Shown: positions 42,401 through 51,335 of the stretch, one piece after another | Position numbering within the stretch: the first letter of the stretch is position 1 | Layout: every line of letters starts with the position of its first letter | Assembly (NCBI RefSeq): GCF_030413175.1 | Contig: NZ_CP129212.1 | Span: 4,936,450 to 5,000,449, forward strand | Source: Bradyrhizobium roseum | GTDB taxonomy: Bacteria > Pseudomonadota > Alphaproteobacteria > Rhizobiales > Xanthobacteraceae | DNA length: 64,000 nucleotides | Direction of reading: 5' to 3' | Made by a program: the position numbers and the translations under genes | The notes under the pieces: generated by a model | The model's input: only the letters and a program-made list of their open reading frames with translations | Told to the model about the DNA's origin: nothing | Database searches by the model: none

Positions 42401-43633
42401 CTATCGCCAGAAGAAGAAATCGCCCCCGCCTCGCGGTTGCGGCCCGATATCCACCGGCGGGCGCGGTTTCTGGCGACGCGGCGGTGGCGGCGGATTTGGG
42501 GCTTCGGCCGACGCCGACGCTCCGGTGCCCGCCGATCCATCATCAGGTGATTTCACCGACAGCAGCACATTGGTCTCATGCGTGCGCCAGCGATAGCCGA
42601 TGCCGAAATCGACCGGCTGCGCGCGGCGGAACAGTTCGGCGTAAGACGGCTGATAGAGCCCCGGGAATTTGTCGATCGGCCCGAGGTAGCGGCCGAACGG
42701 GAAGAAGCGCCACTTCTTCGCATTGAAATAGCCGAGCGGAATGCCTGAATCGTCCTGGATAATGCTGGCGCTGTTGTTGAGCAGGAAACTGCGCACGGTG
42801 CTGAAATTGCCTTCATGCAGCAAATAGGATGCGCTCTTGATCAGGCTGTTGCCGGGGCCGAGCGTCTCGCAGAATTTCAGGAAGCCACTCGCCTTGACGC
42901 CGGCGTTCGACAGGTCGGTCGAAAAATAATACAGCGTCTTGTCCTGCCCGTCGCTGCCGGAGAAGATGATGCGCACGCCGCGCACGACATTCGTCCCGGG
43001 GGTTTCGCCCGCAACATACGCCGCTCCCTTGTCGTCCAGCGCGACCGGCCCGACACTTTTTACCGTCATGCCCGAGCGCGCCAGGAAGACGTAGAGGATC
43101 GGCAGCGTGCCGCTGATCTGGCCTGACTGCAGATCGGTCTTCATGTCCTTGGTGATGAAGAAGCTGAAGCTCAGGATCGAACCGAGCGAACGCTCGACAT
43201 TGTAGAGCGCGGACGCGATGCCGCCGCGCGACAATCTCGTCAAATCCGGCACCACGCCGACCGGCTCGAGCGCGCTCAGCACATAGGTCGACGCCCTCGG
43301 ATGGAACGCGTTGGCATAGAGAAAGTCGGGACCCGAGAACATGTAGAACATGACAGGTTTTGGCGACGCCAGATTGGCGTCCGCCCAGGCGCGGATCCGA
43401 GAGATCTGGCGCTGCTCGAGCTGGCCGAAAGCCGTGTCGAAGAATTTGGCGTGGCGCTGCCAGGCCGCTTCCCGCGTCAGCGGCGTCAGCGGCGAATCCG
43501 CAGACGGCATCATGCCTGCGAGAAACTTTGCGGTGTCGTCCACTGTGGCGGTCTGCGCATGGACACCGGCCACGGCCCCGAGCATCGCGATGGCTGCCAA
43601 AGACGCAATGCACAGAGAACGCAATATGCTCAT
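42401..43633 (-). CDS. Secreted protein, unknown function, with APC permease
   Basis: A 410-residue exported protein: signal peptide ('MSILRSLCIASLAAIAML' to V-H-A-Q), then a conserved-looking soluble part with 'FYMFSGPDFLYANAFHPRA', 'STYVLSALEPVG' and 'LKTDLQSGQISGTLPILYV'-like segments, and a Pro/Arg-rich tail. It resembles rhizobial proteins of unknown role; a periplasmic partner of transport is possible. Its ATG overlaps the stop of the upstream permease gene by 4 bases, so it is translationally coupled to it. Confidence 0.7.
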   Translation of the reverse strand: MSILRSLCIASLAAIAMLGAVAGVHAQTATVDDTAKFLAGMMPSADSPLTPLTREAAWQRHAKFFDTAFGQLEQRQISRIRAWADANLASPKPVMFYMFSGPDFLYANAFHPRASTYVLSALEPVGVVPDLTRLSRGGIASALYNVERSLGSILSFSFFITKDMKTDLQSGQISGTLPILYVFLARSGMTVKSVGPVALDDKGAAYVAGETPGTNVVRGVRIIFSGSDGQDKTLYYFSTDLSNAGVKASGFLKFCETLGPGNSLIKSASYLLHEGNFSTVRSFLLNNSASIIQDDSGIPLGYFNAKKWRFFPFGRYLGPIDKFPGLYQPSYAELFRRAQPVDFGIGYRWRTHETNVLLSVKSPDDGSAGTGASASAEAPNPPPPPRRQKPRPPVDIGPQPRGGGDFFFWR

Positions 43634-45000
43634 TCGCGCCTCGCAGCGATGGCGGGGACCGGATCTGCCCGCTTGCGGAAAACGGCGTAGATCAACAGGC
43701 CCGAAAACATGATCAAGAGACTGAGGAACGAGCGCAACGGCTGTTCGCTCAACAGATGGTACATCATGAAGCCGGTCACGATCAGGAAAACCACCGGCGT
43801 GACCGGATAGCCCCAGGCGCGGTAAGGCCGCGGCAGGTCGGGACGCGTGATCCGCAGCTTGATGACCGCGAGCACGGTAAAAAACGAACAAAACAGCAAG
43901 GAGAACTGAATGAATTCGAGGACAGCCTCGAAACTGCGCGTGAACAGCAGCAGGCTCGCGACCGTAAGCTGGAACAGGATGGCGTAGGCCGGCGCACCGC
44001 CGCTGGATTTGCGTGCAAACGCCCGCAGCACCGGCATGTCCTCGCCCATCGTCATCATGACGCGCGGCCCGATCCACATCATCGCGCTGATCGAGGATAT
44101 CAGCCCAAAGCAGATCATTGCGCCGACGATGCGGCCGCCGAACTCGCCGAAGATGTAGCTGCCGGAAATCCGGGCGACATCGAGCTGGCCGGCGAGCTTG
44201 TCGATCGGCGCGGCATGCAGGAACACGGCATTCAACGCGACATAGAGCACCAGCACGATCAGCGTTCCGATCAGCATCGCCCGCGGCACGTTGCGCTCGG
44301 GCAACCTCACCTCGCCGATGATGTAGGTCGCCGCGTTCCAGCCCGAGAACGAATACATCACGAAGACCAGGCTGATCGCGAACGGCGCGCTGACGATATG
44401 GGTGAAGTCGGAGGCCGAAGGCGCAAACGACACCGGCTGTGCCGTACCGATCGCAAAGCCGCAGACCAGGAACGCCACGATCAGCAACACTTTCAGGATG
44501 GTCGCGATCAACTGAAAGTTCGAGGAGTGCTTCACGCCGGTGAGTTGCACCAGCGACACCAGCCAGACCACGCCGATCGCAAGCGCCAGCGGCGATGCCT
44601 CCGGTGCGACCGACTTGCCGTACTCGCCGAACGCCATGGCGGCCAGCGCGACGGGTGCGGCGAAGCCCACGGTCGCCGATACCCAGCCCGCCACGAAGCC
44701 GAAAGCCGGGTGATAGGCCCGGCCGAGAAAGTTGTATTCGCCGCTCGAGCGCGGAAACATCGCGCCAAGCTCGCCGTAGGAAAACACCCCGCACAACGCG
44801 ACGATTCCGCCGATCGTCCACAGCAGCAGGATCGAAAAGCCGGAGGGGATGTCCTTGACCTGAAAGCCGAGGCTGGTGAAGACGCCGACGCCGACCATGT
44901 CGGCAACGACGATGGCTACCGCCACCAGAACAGAAACAGTGGAGCCGCTGCCGGAGTGCGCGTCCGGCACCGCCGGGCTAACCGTTTCTGATGCCGCCAT
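43630..45000 (-). CDS. APC family amino acid/amine permease
   Basis: A 456-residue membrane protein with about 12 helices. The first helix has the typical APC break 'MVGVGVFTSLGF' (G-V-G-x-F), and other APC hallmarks are 'FSGWNAATYIIGEVRLPERN' and 'YRAWGYPVTPVVFLIV'. It probably imports an amino acid or polyamine with H+. It is the first gene of an operon with the overlapping secreted-protein gene. The substrate cannot be told. Confidence 0.92.
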   Translation of the reverse strand: MAASETVSPAVPDAHSGSGSTVSVLVAVAIVVADMVGVGVFTSLGFQVKDIPSGFSILLLWTIGGIVALCGVFSYGELGAMFPRSSGEYNFLGRAYHPAFGFVAGWVSATVGFAAPVALAAMAFGEYGKSVAPEASPLALAIGVVWLVSLVQLTGVKHSSNFQLIATILKVLLIVAFLVCGFAIGTAQPVSFAPSASDFTHIVSAPFAISLVFVMYSFSGWNAATYIIGEVRLPERNVPRAMLIGTLIVLVLYVALNAVFLHAAPIDKLAGQLDVARISGSYIFGEFGGRIVGAMICFGLISSISAMMWIGPRVMMTMGEDMPVLRAFARKSSGGAPAYAILFQLTVASLLLFTRSFEAVLEFIQFSLLFCSFFTVLAVIKLRITRPDLPRPYRAWGYPVTPVVFLIVTGFMMYHLLSEQPLRSFLSLLIMFSGLLIYAVFRKRADPVPAIAARRE

Positions 45001-45302
45001 CTCCGATCATACCTTCAGCGCCGCAGCCAGAACTGCATCGTGAAGGCTGATGGGCCTCAATTCAAGCAATGTTTCCAATGGCTTAAATTAAGGCAAAAGA
45101 TAGGTTCGATGATACCGCAAGCCTTCCGTGCCACGAACGGATTGCGAAAACATCATGGCGGCCCCACAATCGCGACACGATTTCATGGTGTCCTCAGGCT
45201 TCCGGAATGGAGAGTTTGTCCGGACGCTTAACGTCGCCTAAACGCGTGCGGGCTTACGCCGGTTGACGGTGAATCTCTGGGATTCTTGGGACATCGGGGC
45301 GG
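45001..45302. other. Gap without genes
   Basis: About 300 bases between the divergent permease and hydrolase genes, holding their promoters. A short TTAAATTAAGG motif is present but its spacing does not match CtrA. No gene is seen. Confidence 0.5.
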
Positions 45303-46628
45303 ATGGTCGGAGCGATTCCGAAATTCCTGACAGATGATCGCGCCGTGCGCGCGATGTCACCGGCCGTGCCGCGTCGCGCCTTGAAGCGACGGCACTGGCT
45401 GACGATGGCCGCGCTATGCGCGCCGCTATCCATTGTGCTCATCCAGTGGAGCAAGGCGCCGAGCGCCGACATGCTGGCGGCGAATTCGGACGGCGCCATA
45501 TCCCTGACCAGCAAGTCCAAGGCTCCGGCCGACCGGACTTCAATCGACATATTCGAAAATCGTTTCCCCACGCTGCAATTCGCCGACCGTTTTCCGACCG
45601 CGAACGAAAGCCTGCCGCTGGTCCAGCGCCAGGTCGCGCTGGCGCCGCACCCGCCACGCAATATGCGTACCGAGCCTGTGAGGGTCGCCTCGCTGACGCC
45701 GACGCTCACCTTGCCGCGCGCGGAGCGCGAGGACCTGACCACGCTGGTCGCGATGAAATCCTCGGCATTTCCCTATTCCGGCGCCAATCCGCGTTCCGAA
45801 GAGCCCTTCCTCAACATCACCAAGGGCGATCGCAAGGGCCACCGCAGCATCAGTGGCCGCGTCTACTGGCAGGACGAGACCTACAACGATAACCGTGTGC
45901 TGCTGCATGTCCCGGAAACCTTCGACGTCAAGAAGCCCGGCGTGATCGTGGTGTTCTTCCACGGCAACGGCGCGACCCTGGAGCGCGACGTCCGTGACCG
46001 GCAAATGGTGCCGCAGCAGATTTCGGATTCCGGCGTCAACGCCGTGCTGCTCGCGCCGCAGCTCGCGGTGAACGCCGCCGATTCATCGGCCGGCAAATTC
46101 TGGCAGCCGGGCGGCTTCAAACGCTTCATCGACGAGTCGGCGAGCCACCTCGCCCGCCTCTACGGCGACCCGAAATCGGCGCCAACCTTCGCCAGCCTGC
46201 CGATCGTGATCGTCGGCTATAGCGGCGGCTTCCTGCCGACCGCCTGGAGCCTCGAGGTGGGCGGCGTCCCCAACCGTATCAGCGGCGTGTTCCTGCTCGA
46301 CGCGGTCTATGGCGAACTCGACAAGTTCGCGTCCTGGATCGAGAAGAACCGCACCGGCTTCTTCATCTCTTCCTACACCCGCCACACCAAGCGGCACGAC
46401 CAGGAACTGATGCAGATGCTCCGCGACCGCGGTATCTCGGTCACCGAGACCATGGACGAACCGCTAAAGCCCGGCAGCGTGGTGTTCGTGCAGACGCCCG
46501 ATGGCGTCTCCCACCGCGATTACGTCACGCAGGCCTGGACCGAGCATCCCATCAAGGACGTGCTGGTCAGGATGGCGGCAACGCCGGCGCTGACGAGAAT
46601 TGCCAGCGGGCCGGCAGCGAACCGGTAA
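45303..46628 (+). CDS. Alpha/beta-hydrolase with N-terminal membrane anchor
   Basis: A 441-residue protein. A hydrophobic segment at about 34-50 ('LTMAALCAPLSIVLIQW') may anchor it in the inner membrane with the domain outside. The C-terminal half has 'PGVIVVFFHGNGATLERDVR', the nucleophile elbow G-Y-S-G-G and later 'HRDYVTQAW' near the His position. It looks like an esterase/depolymerase-type enzyme of unknown substrate. The start could be ATG 45354 instead. It is convergent with the quinone oxidoreductase gene, 5 bases between stops. Confidence 0.75.
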   Translation: MVGAIPKFLTDDRAVRAMSPAVPRRALKRRHWLTMAALCAPLSIVLIQWSKAPSADMLAANSDGAISLTSKSKAPADRTSIDIFENRFPTLQFADRFPTANESLPLVQRQVALAPHPPRNMRTEPVRVASLTPTLTLPRAEREDLTTLVAMKSSAFPYSGANPRSEEPFLNITKGDRKGHRSISGRVYWQDETYNDNRVLLHVPETFDVKKPGVIVVFFHGNGATLERDVRDRQMVPQQISDSGVNAVLLAPQLAVNAADSSAGKFWQPGGFKRFIDESASHLARLYGDPKSAPTFASLPIVIVGYSGGFLPTAWSLEVGGVPNRISGVFLLDAVYGELDKFASWIEKNRTGFFISSYTRHTKRHDQELMQMLRDRGISVTETMDEPLKPGSVVFVQTPDGVSHRDYVTQAWTEHPIKDVLVRMAATPALTRIASGPAANR

Positions 46629-46633
46629 AGCGG

Positions 46634-47617
46634 TTAGGCATCTCGCCTGACCTGCAGCACAATCCGCCCCATCGCGCTACGGTTCGCGACCAGGCTCATG
46701 GCCTCGCCGGCCTGCTGCAGCGGCAGCACCCGGTCGACCTGCGGACGTAGCTTGCCCTCGCCGACCCACGCCATGATCTTTTCCGACGCGCGGGCGGCCT
46801 CCTCCGGGTAGCGCTCCATCCAGGCACCGACGAATACACCGACAACGGAATAATTTTTCAGCAGAGGCAGGTTCATGGCGAGCGACGGAATTTCGCCGCT
46901 GGTAAAGCCGATCGGAAGCAGCCGGCCGTTCCAGCCCATGAATCTTGCCAATGTCGCGAACAATGCTCCGCCGACATTGTCGACGCAGATGTCGAAACCT
47001 TTACCAGCAAGGGCCTTCACGCGTTCACGCACGTCCTCGCACGAATGGTCGATCACCTCGGCAGCGCCGTGCGCCCGAACCAGCGCCGCCTTCGCGGCAC
47101 CGCCCACGACGGCAATGACCCGAGCGCCCATCAGATGCGCAATCTCGACACAGGCGAGACCGACGCCGCCGGCGGCCCCCGTCACGAGTACCGTCTCGCT
47201 GGCCTGCAGCCGCGCCCGCTCGATCAGCGCATACCAGGCCGTGAGATAGGTGTGCATCACCGTCGAGCCCACGGTGAAATCAACGTTGGCCGGCAGCATG
47301 GCGACGCTGCTCTGCTTGGCGACCATGCGCTCCGCAAAGGCGCCGAACCAATTGCCGCAACTGACGCGGTCGCCGGGCTTGAAGCGCGTCACCCGGTCGC
47401 CGCAGGCCAGCACGATGCCGGCGGCGTCCGTTCCCGGCACATAGGGAAGTTCTGGGCGCATCTGATAGCCGCCACAGCTCATCAGATAGTCCATGTAGCT
47501 GACGGACGCGGCATGGACGTCGACGAGAACCTCATTGGCCGCCGGGCGCGGCTCGTCGACCTCGGCGAAACCAAGGGCTTCGATGCCTTTGAAGGCGTTG
47601 CAAACAATGGCGCGCAT
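46634..47617 (-). CDS. NADPH:quinone oxidoreductase (MDR, zinc-less)
   Basis: A 327-residue cytosolic medium-chain dehydrogenase of the quinone oxidoreductase branch. Features are the N-terminal GroES-like domain ('PYVPGTDAAGIV', 'KPGDRVSC') and the Rossmann site 'VLVTGAAGGVGLACVEIAHL'. The catalytic Zn ligands of alcohol dehydrogenases are absent. It reduces quinones or enone-type substrates with NADPH. It starts 1 base after the mddA stop, so it is translationally coupled to that gene. Confidence 0.88.
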   Translation of the reverse strand: MRAIVCNAFKGIEALGFAEVDEPRPAANEVLVDVHAASVSYMDYLMSCGGYQMRPELPYVPGTDAAGIVLACGDRVTRFKPGDRVSCGNWFGAFAERMVAKQSSVAMLPANVDFTVGSTVMHTYLTAWYALIERARLQASETVLVTGAAGGVGLACVEIAHLMGARVIAVVGGAAKAALVRAHGAAEVIDHSCEDVRERVKALAGKGFDICVDNVGGALFATLARFMGWNGRLLPIGFTSGEIPSLAMNLPLLKNYSVVGVFVGAWMERYPEEAARASEKIMAWVGEGKLRPQVDRVLPLQQAGEAMSLVANRSAMGRIVLQVRRDA

Positions 47618-47618
47618 C

Positions 47619-48383
47619 TCAGCCTCCGCGACGGGTTTCTGACGCGACGGGGGTGCCGCCGAACAGACGCGGCAGCAGCATCGGAACGCGCCGGCGATAT
47701 TGCTCGTAGCTCGCGCCGAACGCGGCAACGAGATCGCGCTCCTCCAGCCTGACGCCGACGAGGATGTAGGCCGTGCTCATCATGGCGAACAGCAAATGCC
47801 CCGCCGTCATGTGCGGCGTCGCCCAGAACGCGAGCAGCATGCCGAGCATCAGCGGGTGACGCACCAGCCGGTACAGCAGCGGCGTCTTGAATGCCTGCAT
47901 GCGATCGGCGCCCCCGCGCAGCGCATCGACGACCTGACGCACACCGAACAGCTCGAAATGATCGATCTGGAATGTCGAAAGCAGCGCGATCAACCAGCCC
48001 AGCCAGAACACCGCGGTGAACATTGCCGCCGGCCAGCCCTCGACGCGCCAGACGGTCGCGGGGATCGGGCGCCATTGCCAGAAGATCAGGATCAGCAGCA
48101 GGCTCGAAATCAGGACATAGGTGCTGCGCTCGCAGGAAGCCGGCACGATGCGCGTCCACCAGCGCTTGAACGCCGGGCGCGCCATGACGCTGTGCTGGGT
48201 CGCAAACAGGCCAAGCAAGATCACGTCGATCAGAATGGCGTGAGCCGGGGCGCTGTCCGGTCCGACGTCGATTGTCTTCGGGACCAGAAAACCGCCGAGG
48301 AAGGCCGGCGTATAGGCAAATGAAAGCGAGAAGATGAGATAGCTCGTGAGGCCATAAATGAGGGCCGCGGCGCGTCCTGCCAT
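47619..48383 (-). CDS. mddA: Methanethiol S-methyltransferase-like membrane protein (MddA/NnrU family)
   Basis: A 254-residue membrane protein with about 6 helices. The C-terminal part has the isoprenylcysteine-methyltransferase-like signature 'YRLVRHPLMLGMLLAFWATP', with 'SYEQYRRRVPMLLP' near the end. MddA methylates methanethiol with SAM to make dimethyl sulfide; homologues exist in Bradyrhizobium. Family members with other substrates (NnrU-like) cannot be excluded. GGAG lies 7 bases before ATG 48383. It is the first gene of an operon with the quinone oxidoreductase and faces the BTAD fusion gene. Confidence 0.7.
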   Translation of the reverse strand: MAGRAAALIYGLTSYLIFSLSFAYTPAFLGGFLVPKTIDVGPDSAPAHAILIDVILLGLFATQHSVMARPAFKRWWTRIVPASCERSTYVLISSLLLILIFWQWRPIPATVWRVEGWPAAMFTAVFWLGWLIALLSTFQIDHFELFGVRQVVDALRGGADRMQAFKTPLLYRLVRHPLMLGMLLAFWATPHMTAGHLLFAMMSTAYILVGVRLEERDLVAAFGASYEQYRRRVPMLLPRLFGGTPVASETRRGG

Positions 48384-48498
48384 GATGTTTCTCCGGAGGT
48401 GACGGTGCAATTGCGCCGGTGCTATCATCGCAACCGTCCCCTCAGCGTCCCCGGGGCGCTACCGCGTCCCCTAACGCCCCACCGAAGATCGCATTGCC

Positions 48499-50049
48499 AT
48501 GGCTTCGTTCAGCGTCCGGACGCTCGGTTTCCCGGAGATCCGGTGTGATGACCGCCTGTGCCCGTTGGCGTTGCGCAAGGGGCTCGCGCTGCTGGTCTAT
48601 CTGGCCGAAGCCAACGGCCCGGTCGGACGCGATGTGATAGCCACCATGCTGTGGCCGGAAAGCCCGGCGGACGTGGTAAGGGCACGACTGCGCCGGCTGC
48701 TGCATCGCCTTCAATCGGCGCTCGGCAATGTCCTGGCATCCGACCGATCCACGGTCCGGTTGTCGGCGACGGTCAATCTGCAAATCGACTCACGCCTGTT
48801 CGAAGAGGCGTGTGACCGCGGCGAGTTCGAGCGCGCCTGCGCGCTGTATCAGGCCGACTTCCTCGACGGCTTCTCGCCCGGCGACTGCCCGCAATTCGAC
48901 GAGTGGGCGTTCTTTCGCAAAGAGGCGCTGCGCGGCCGCGCGATCCAGGCGCTGGAACGGGTGGTGCAGGAGAAGCAGGTGGCGGGCGACTATGCCTCCG
49001 CCGCCGCTCATGCCGGCCGCCTGGTGGCGCTCGATCCGCTCAGCGAGATCTATGCGCGCCACCTCATTCGCAACCTGATTCTCAGCGGCGACCGCGCCGG
49101 GGCCGAGCGCCAGCTCAAGGCGCTGACGCAGCGTTTGCGCGACGACCTCGACGTCGCGCCCGAAGGCGAGACGACCGCGCTGCTCGAAGCCGATGCCGCG
49201 GCGCCGCCGCCGACGCAATATGTCAGCGGCGGCAGCGTGCATCTCGCGTTCCAGACCTACGGCAAAGGCGACCCCGACATCCTGATGCTGCCGGGCTTCG
49301 TGTCGCATGTCGAACGTGTCTGGGAGGACGCCGCCTGCCGGGCGTTTCTTTCCTCGCTGGCGGAGATCGGCCGTCTCATCCTGTTCGACCGCCGTGGCGT
49401 CGGCCTTTCCGACCGGGTCGGATTCAGCCCCAGCGCGGAGGCGACCGCAGAGGACATTCTAACCGTGCTCGATGCCGCAGGCTCGCGCCGGGTCGTGCTG
49501 TTCGGGGCCTCCGAAGGCGGACCAGCGTGCATCACCTTCGCCGCCGAATATCCCGACCGCGTCGCGGGGCTGATCCTGTTCGACTCGCTCGCGAAAGGAA
49601 GTTTTGCGCCTGATTATCCCCATGCGCTGCATGCCGAACAATATGATGCGTGGCTGCAGCAGCTCGTGTCGGCCTGGGGCGGCCCTGCGGGCATCGAGAC
49701 GTTCGCACCGAGTCTCGCCGGCGATGCGAAAGCCAAAGCCTGGTGGGCCGGCCTGCTTCGCGCGGCCTCGAGCCCGGGCGCCATCAAGGGCGTGCTCGAA
49801 GCCCTGCGCGATACGGATGTGCGGCCTCTGCTCGGAAGGGTTGCCGTTCCGACACTGGTGCTGCACCGCCGCGGCGACCGCGCCGTCCGCATCGGCGCCG
49901 GGAGACATCTGGCCGACCACATCCCGCACGCGCGCTTCATCGAGCTCGACGGCGCCGATCATTGGGCTTTTGCCGGTAACCGGCAAGCGGTGCTCGACTG
50001 CATCAGGCCGTTCGTCGGCGAACTCTCAAATGCCTCCGGTCGAAGGTAG
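48499..50049 (+). CDS. BTAD/SARP-type regulator fused to alpha/beta-hydrolase
   Basis: A 516-residue fusion. Residues 1-95 form a winged-helix DNA-binding domain ('GLALLVYLAEANGPVGRDVI', 'MLWPESPADVVRARLRRLL'). Residues 95-230 are a bacterial transcriptional activation domain of TPR-like helices ('VALDPLSEIYARHLIRNL'). Residues 245-510 are an alpha/beta-hydrolase with nucleophile motif G-A-S-E-G and His in 'GADHWAFAG'. It may sense an ester or lactone-like ligand and activate the divergent mddA-qor operon, from which it is separated by 115 bases. Confidence 0.82.
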   Translation: MASFSVRTLGFPEIRCDDRLCPLALRKGLALLVYLAEANGPVGRDVIATMLWPESPADVVRARLRRLLHRLQSALGNVLASDRSTVRLSATVNLQIDSRLFEEACDRGEFERACALYQADFLDGFSPGDCPQFDEWAFFRKEALRGRAIQALERVVQEKQVAGDYASAAAHAGRLVALDPLSEIYARHLIRNLILSGDRAGAERQLKALTQRLRDDLDVAPEGETTALLEADAAAPPPTQYVSGGSVHLAFQTYGKGDPDILMLPGFVSHVERVWEDAACRAFLSSLAEIGRLILFDRRGVGLSDRVGFSPSAEATAEDILTVLDAAGSRRVVLFGASEGGPACITFAAEYPDRVAGLILFDSLAKGSFAPDYPHALHAEQYDAWLQQLVSAWGGPAGIETFAPSLAGDAKAKAWWAGLLRAASSPGAIKGVLEALRDTDVRPLLGRVAVPTLVLHRRGDRAVRIGAGRHLADHIPHARFIELDGADHWAFAGNRQAVLDCIRPFVGELSNASGRR

Positions 50050-50060
50050 AGCTACAAGCC

Positions 50061-50549
50061 ATGGTGAGTGATGCTTCACACATCGTTGTCCGCCCCGCCG
50101 TTCGCGACTTCAGCGATTGGGAACGCGTGCTCCAGCTGGTCCTCGATGCGTTTGCCTATATGGGACCGCGCATCGATCCGCCCTCCTCGGCCCTGCGGCT
50201 GACGCCCAAATCGGTGCAGGCGCATGCCGAAAGCGGCACGCTGTTGCTGGCCTACCGCGCATCCGATCTGGTCGGCTGCTTGTTTCTGCACCAGAAGAAC
50301 GACGCCCTCTACATCGGCAAATTCGCCGTCAGCCCCACCCTGCAACACGCCGGTATCGGCCGAAAGCTGATGCAAGCTGCCCGCGACGAAGCGAGACGAC
50401 GCGGTATCGGAACGCTCGAATTGGAAACCCGCGTCGAGCTGACGGAAAATCACGCGGCCTTCGCCCGGATGGGATTTATCAAGACGGCGGAGACTTCCCA
50501 CCAAGGGTTCGATCGACCGACCAGCATCGTGATGCGCGCGCCGGTGTAG
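50061..50549 (+). CDS. GNAT family N-acetyltransferase
   Basis: A 162-residue acetyltransferase. The acetyl-CoA-binding segment is 'VSPTLQHAGIGRKLMQAARD' (motif A, Q/R-x-x-G-x-G/A), then 'LELETRVELTENHAAFARMG'. It transfers acetyl to an amine on an unknown substrate. It starts 11 bases after the BTAD-fusion stop, so it is in the same operon and may modify the ligand or product of that system. Confidence 0.9.
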   Translation: MVSDASHIVVRPAVRDFSDWERVLQLVLDAFAYMGPRIDPPSSALRLTPKSVQAHAESGTLLLAYRASDLVGCLFLHQKNDALYIGKFAVSPTLQHAGIGRKLMQAARDEARRRGIGTLELETRVELTENHAAFARMGFIKTAETSHQGFDRPTSIVMRAPV

Positions 50550-50579
50550 GCGGGCATGCCGCTCCGGCACGCGACGATC

Positions 50580-50999
50580 TCAGGAAGCTGGCCAAGACTC
50601 CTGCAGGTCGAGCCGTTGCGCTTGCGAGAACGGATGTAGGAATAACCGTACCCCGCGGAATTTGAACGCCGCCTCGAAAGCGCGGCCTTGCGAAAACAAG
50701 CTTGCCGCTCCGCTGTTCAGTTCAAGCGTAAGGGCGTCACTGGCGAGATAATGCGCCGTCCCAAGAACCGACAGGTCGGACGTATCGTAAAACATGAACC
50801 TGTATTCGAGGCCGTCATTCCCATTGTCGCGCCAACGGGGCGGACTGCCGTCCGGCAATGGCTGCGCATCGAGTCGAAGCCATATGTCTCCGGCAAAATC
50901 GATAACGAGCTTGCCGGGCCGCAGGCCTTTTAACTCCGGGACGGCGTTGGGGAATGTGCTGTAGATCGCTTGCGGATTATCCAAGTAGTCGGGCCACAT
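50580..50999 (-). CDS. Imm50-like immunity-family protein (tentative)
   Basis: A 139-residue cytosolic protein: '[16 protein letters not shown]' at the start, then beta-strands with '[20 protein letters not shown]', P-P-R-W and '[20 protein letters not shown]'. The M-W start, P-P-x-W step and strand pattern resemble Imm50 proteins that neutralise polymorphic toxins. No toxin gene is next to it. It may be an orphan, or the family call may be wrong. Confidence 0.45.
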   Translation of the reverse strand: MWPDYLDNPQAIYSTFPNAVPELKGLRPGKLVIDFAGDIWLRLDAQPLPDGSPPRWRDNGNDGLEYRFMFYDTSDLSVLGTAHYLASDALTLELNSGAASLFSQGRAFEAAFKFRGVRLFLHPFSQAQRLDLQESWPAS

Positions 51000-51335
51000 G
51001 GCTGCACGCGTCTCCCTATGCGGTCACGTTGCGCTCACTTCGCCGGCGTCGCGGGGCCGGGGAGATGTACGGTATGGCGGGCGGCGCGTTGGGTGGAGGT
51101 TGCTGGCCGGGCACCGCGTCCATTGAAGCTAGATAAAGCCTGCCGACACCGCAACCTTTGGTCAGCCCGCATCTCTGGCATGGCAGCCTGGGCGATCGAA
51201 TCGACCCCCTCGAATATGAGCGGATTTGACCTGAATTTCCCGATATTGCCCGGTTGCAGGAGCCGAATCCCCTGCTATACCGCTGCTTTCCGCTTACCTG
51301 CGCTCGTTCGCAGGAGTGAGCTTTGGGAGAATGAC
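51000..51335. other. Leader gap upstream of thrS
   Basis: About 335 bases with no supported gene; several short frames lack signals. It probably holds the thrS promoter and 5' leader. No leader peptide or riboswitch is evident. Confidence 0.5.

Noticed and set aside
42401..44821. An 806-codon minus-strand open frame.
   Set aside because: Only 42401-43633 is real; the upstream part runs antisense-frame through the permease gene and is Arg/Gly-rich nonsense. The ATG at 43633 overlaps the permease stop and is followed by a signal peptide.
45080..45095. TTAAATTAAGG as a possible CtrA site upstream of the permease/hydrolase pair.
   Set aside because: The spacing between the half sites is 1 base, not 7.
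50970..51335. N-terminal extension of thrS suggested by the long open frame.
   Set aside because: The ATG at 51336 has a good ribosome-binding site and gives the normal TGS-domain start; the upstream part is Arg/Cys-rich and unlike ThrRS.
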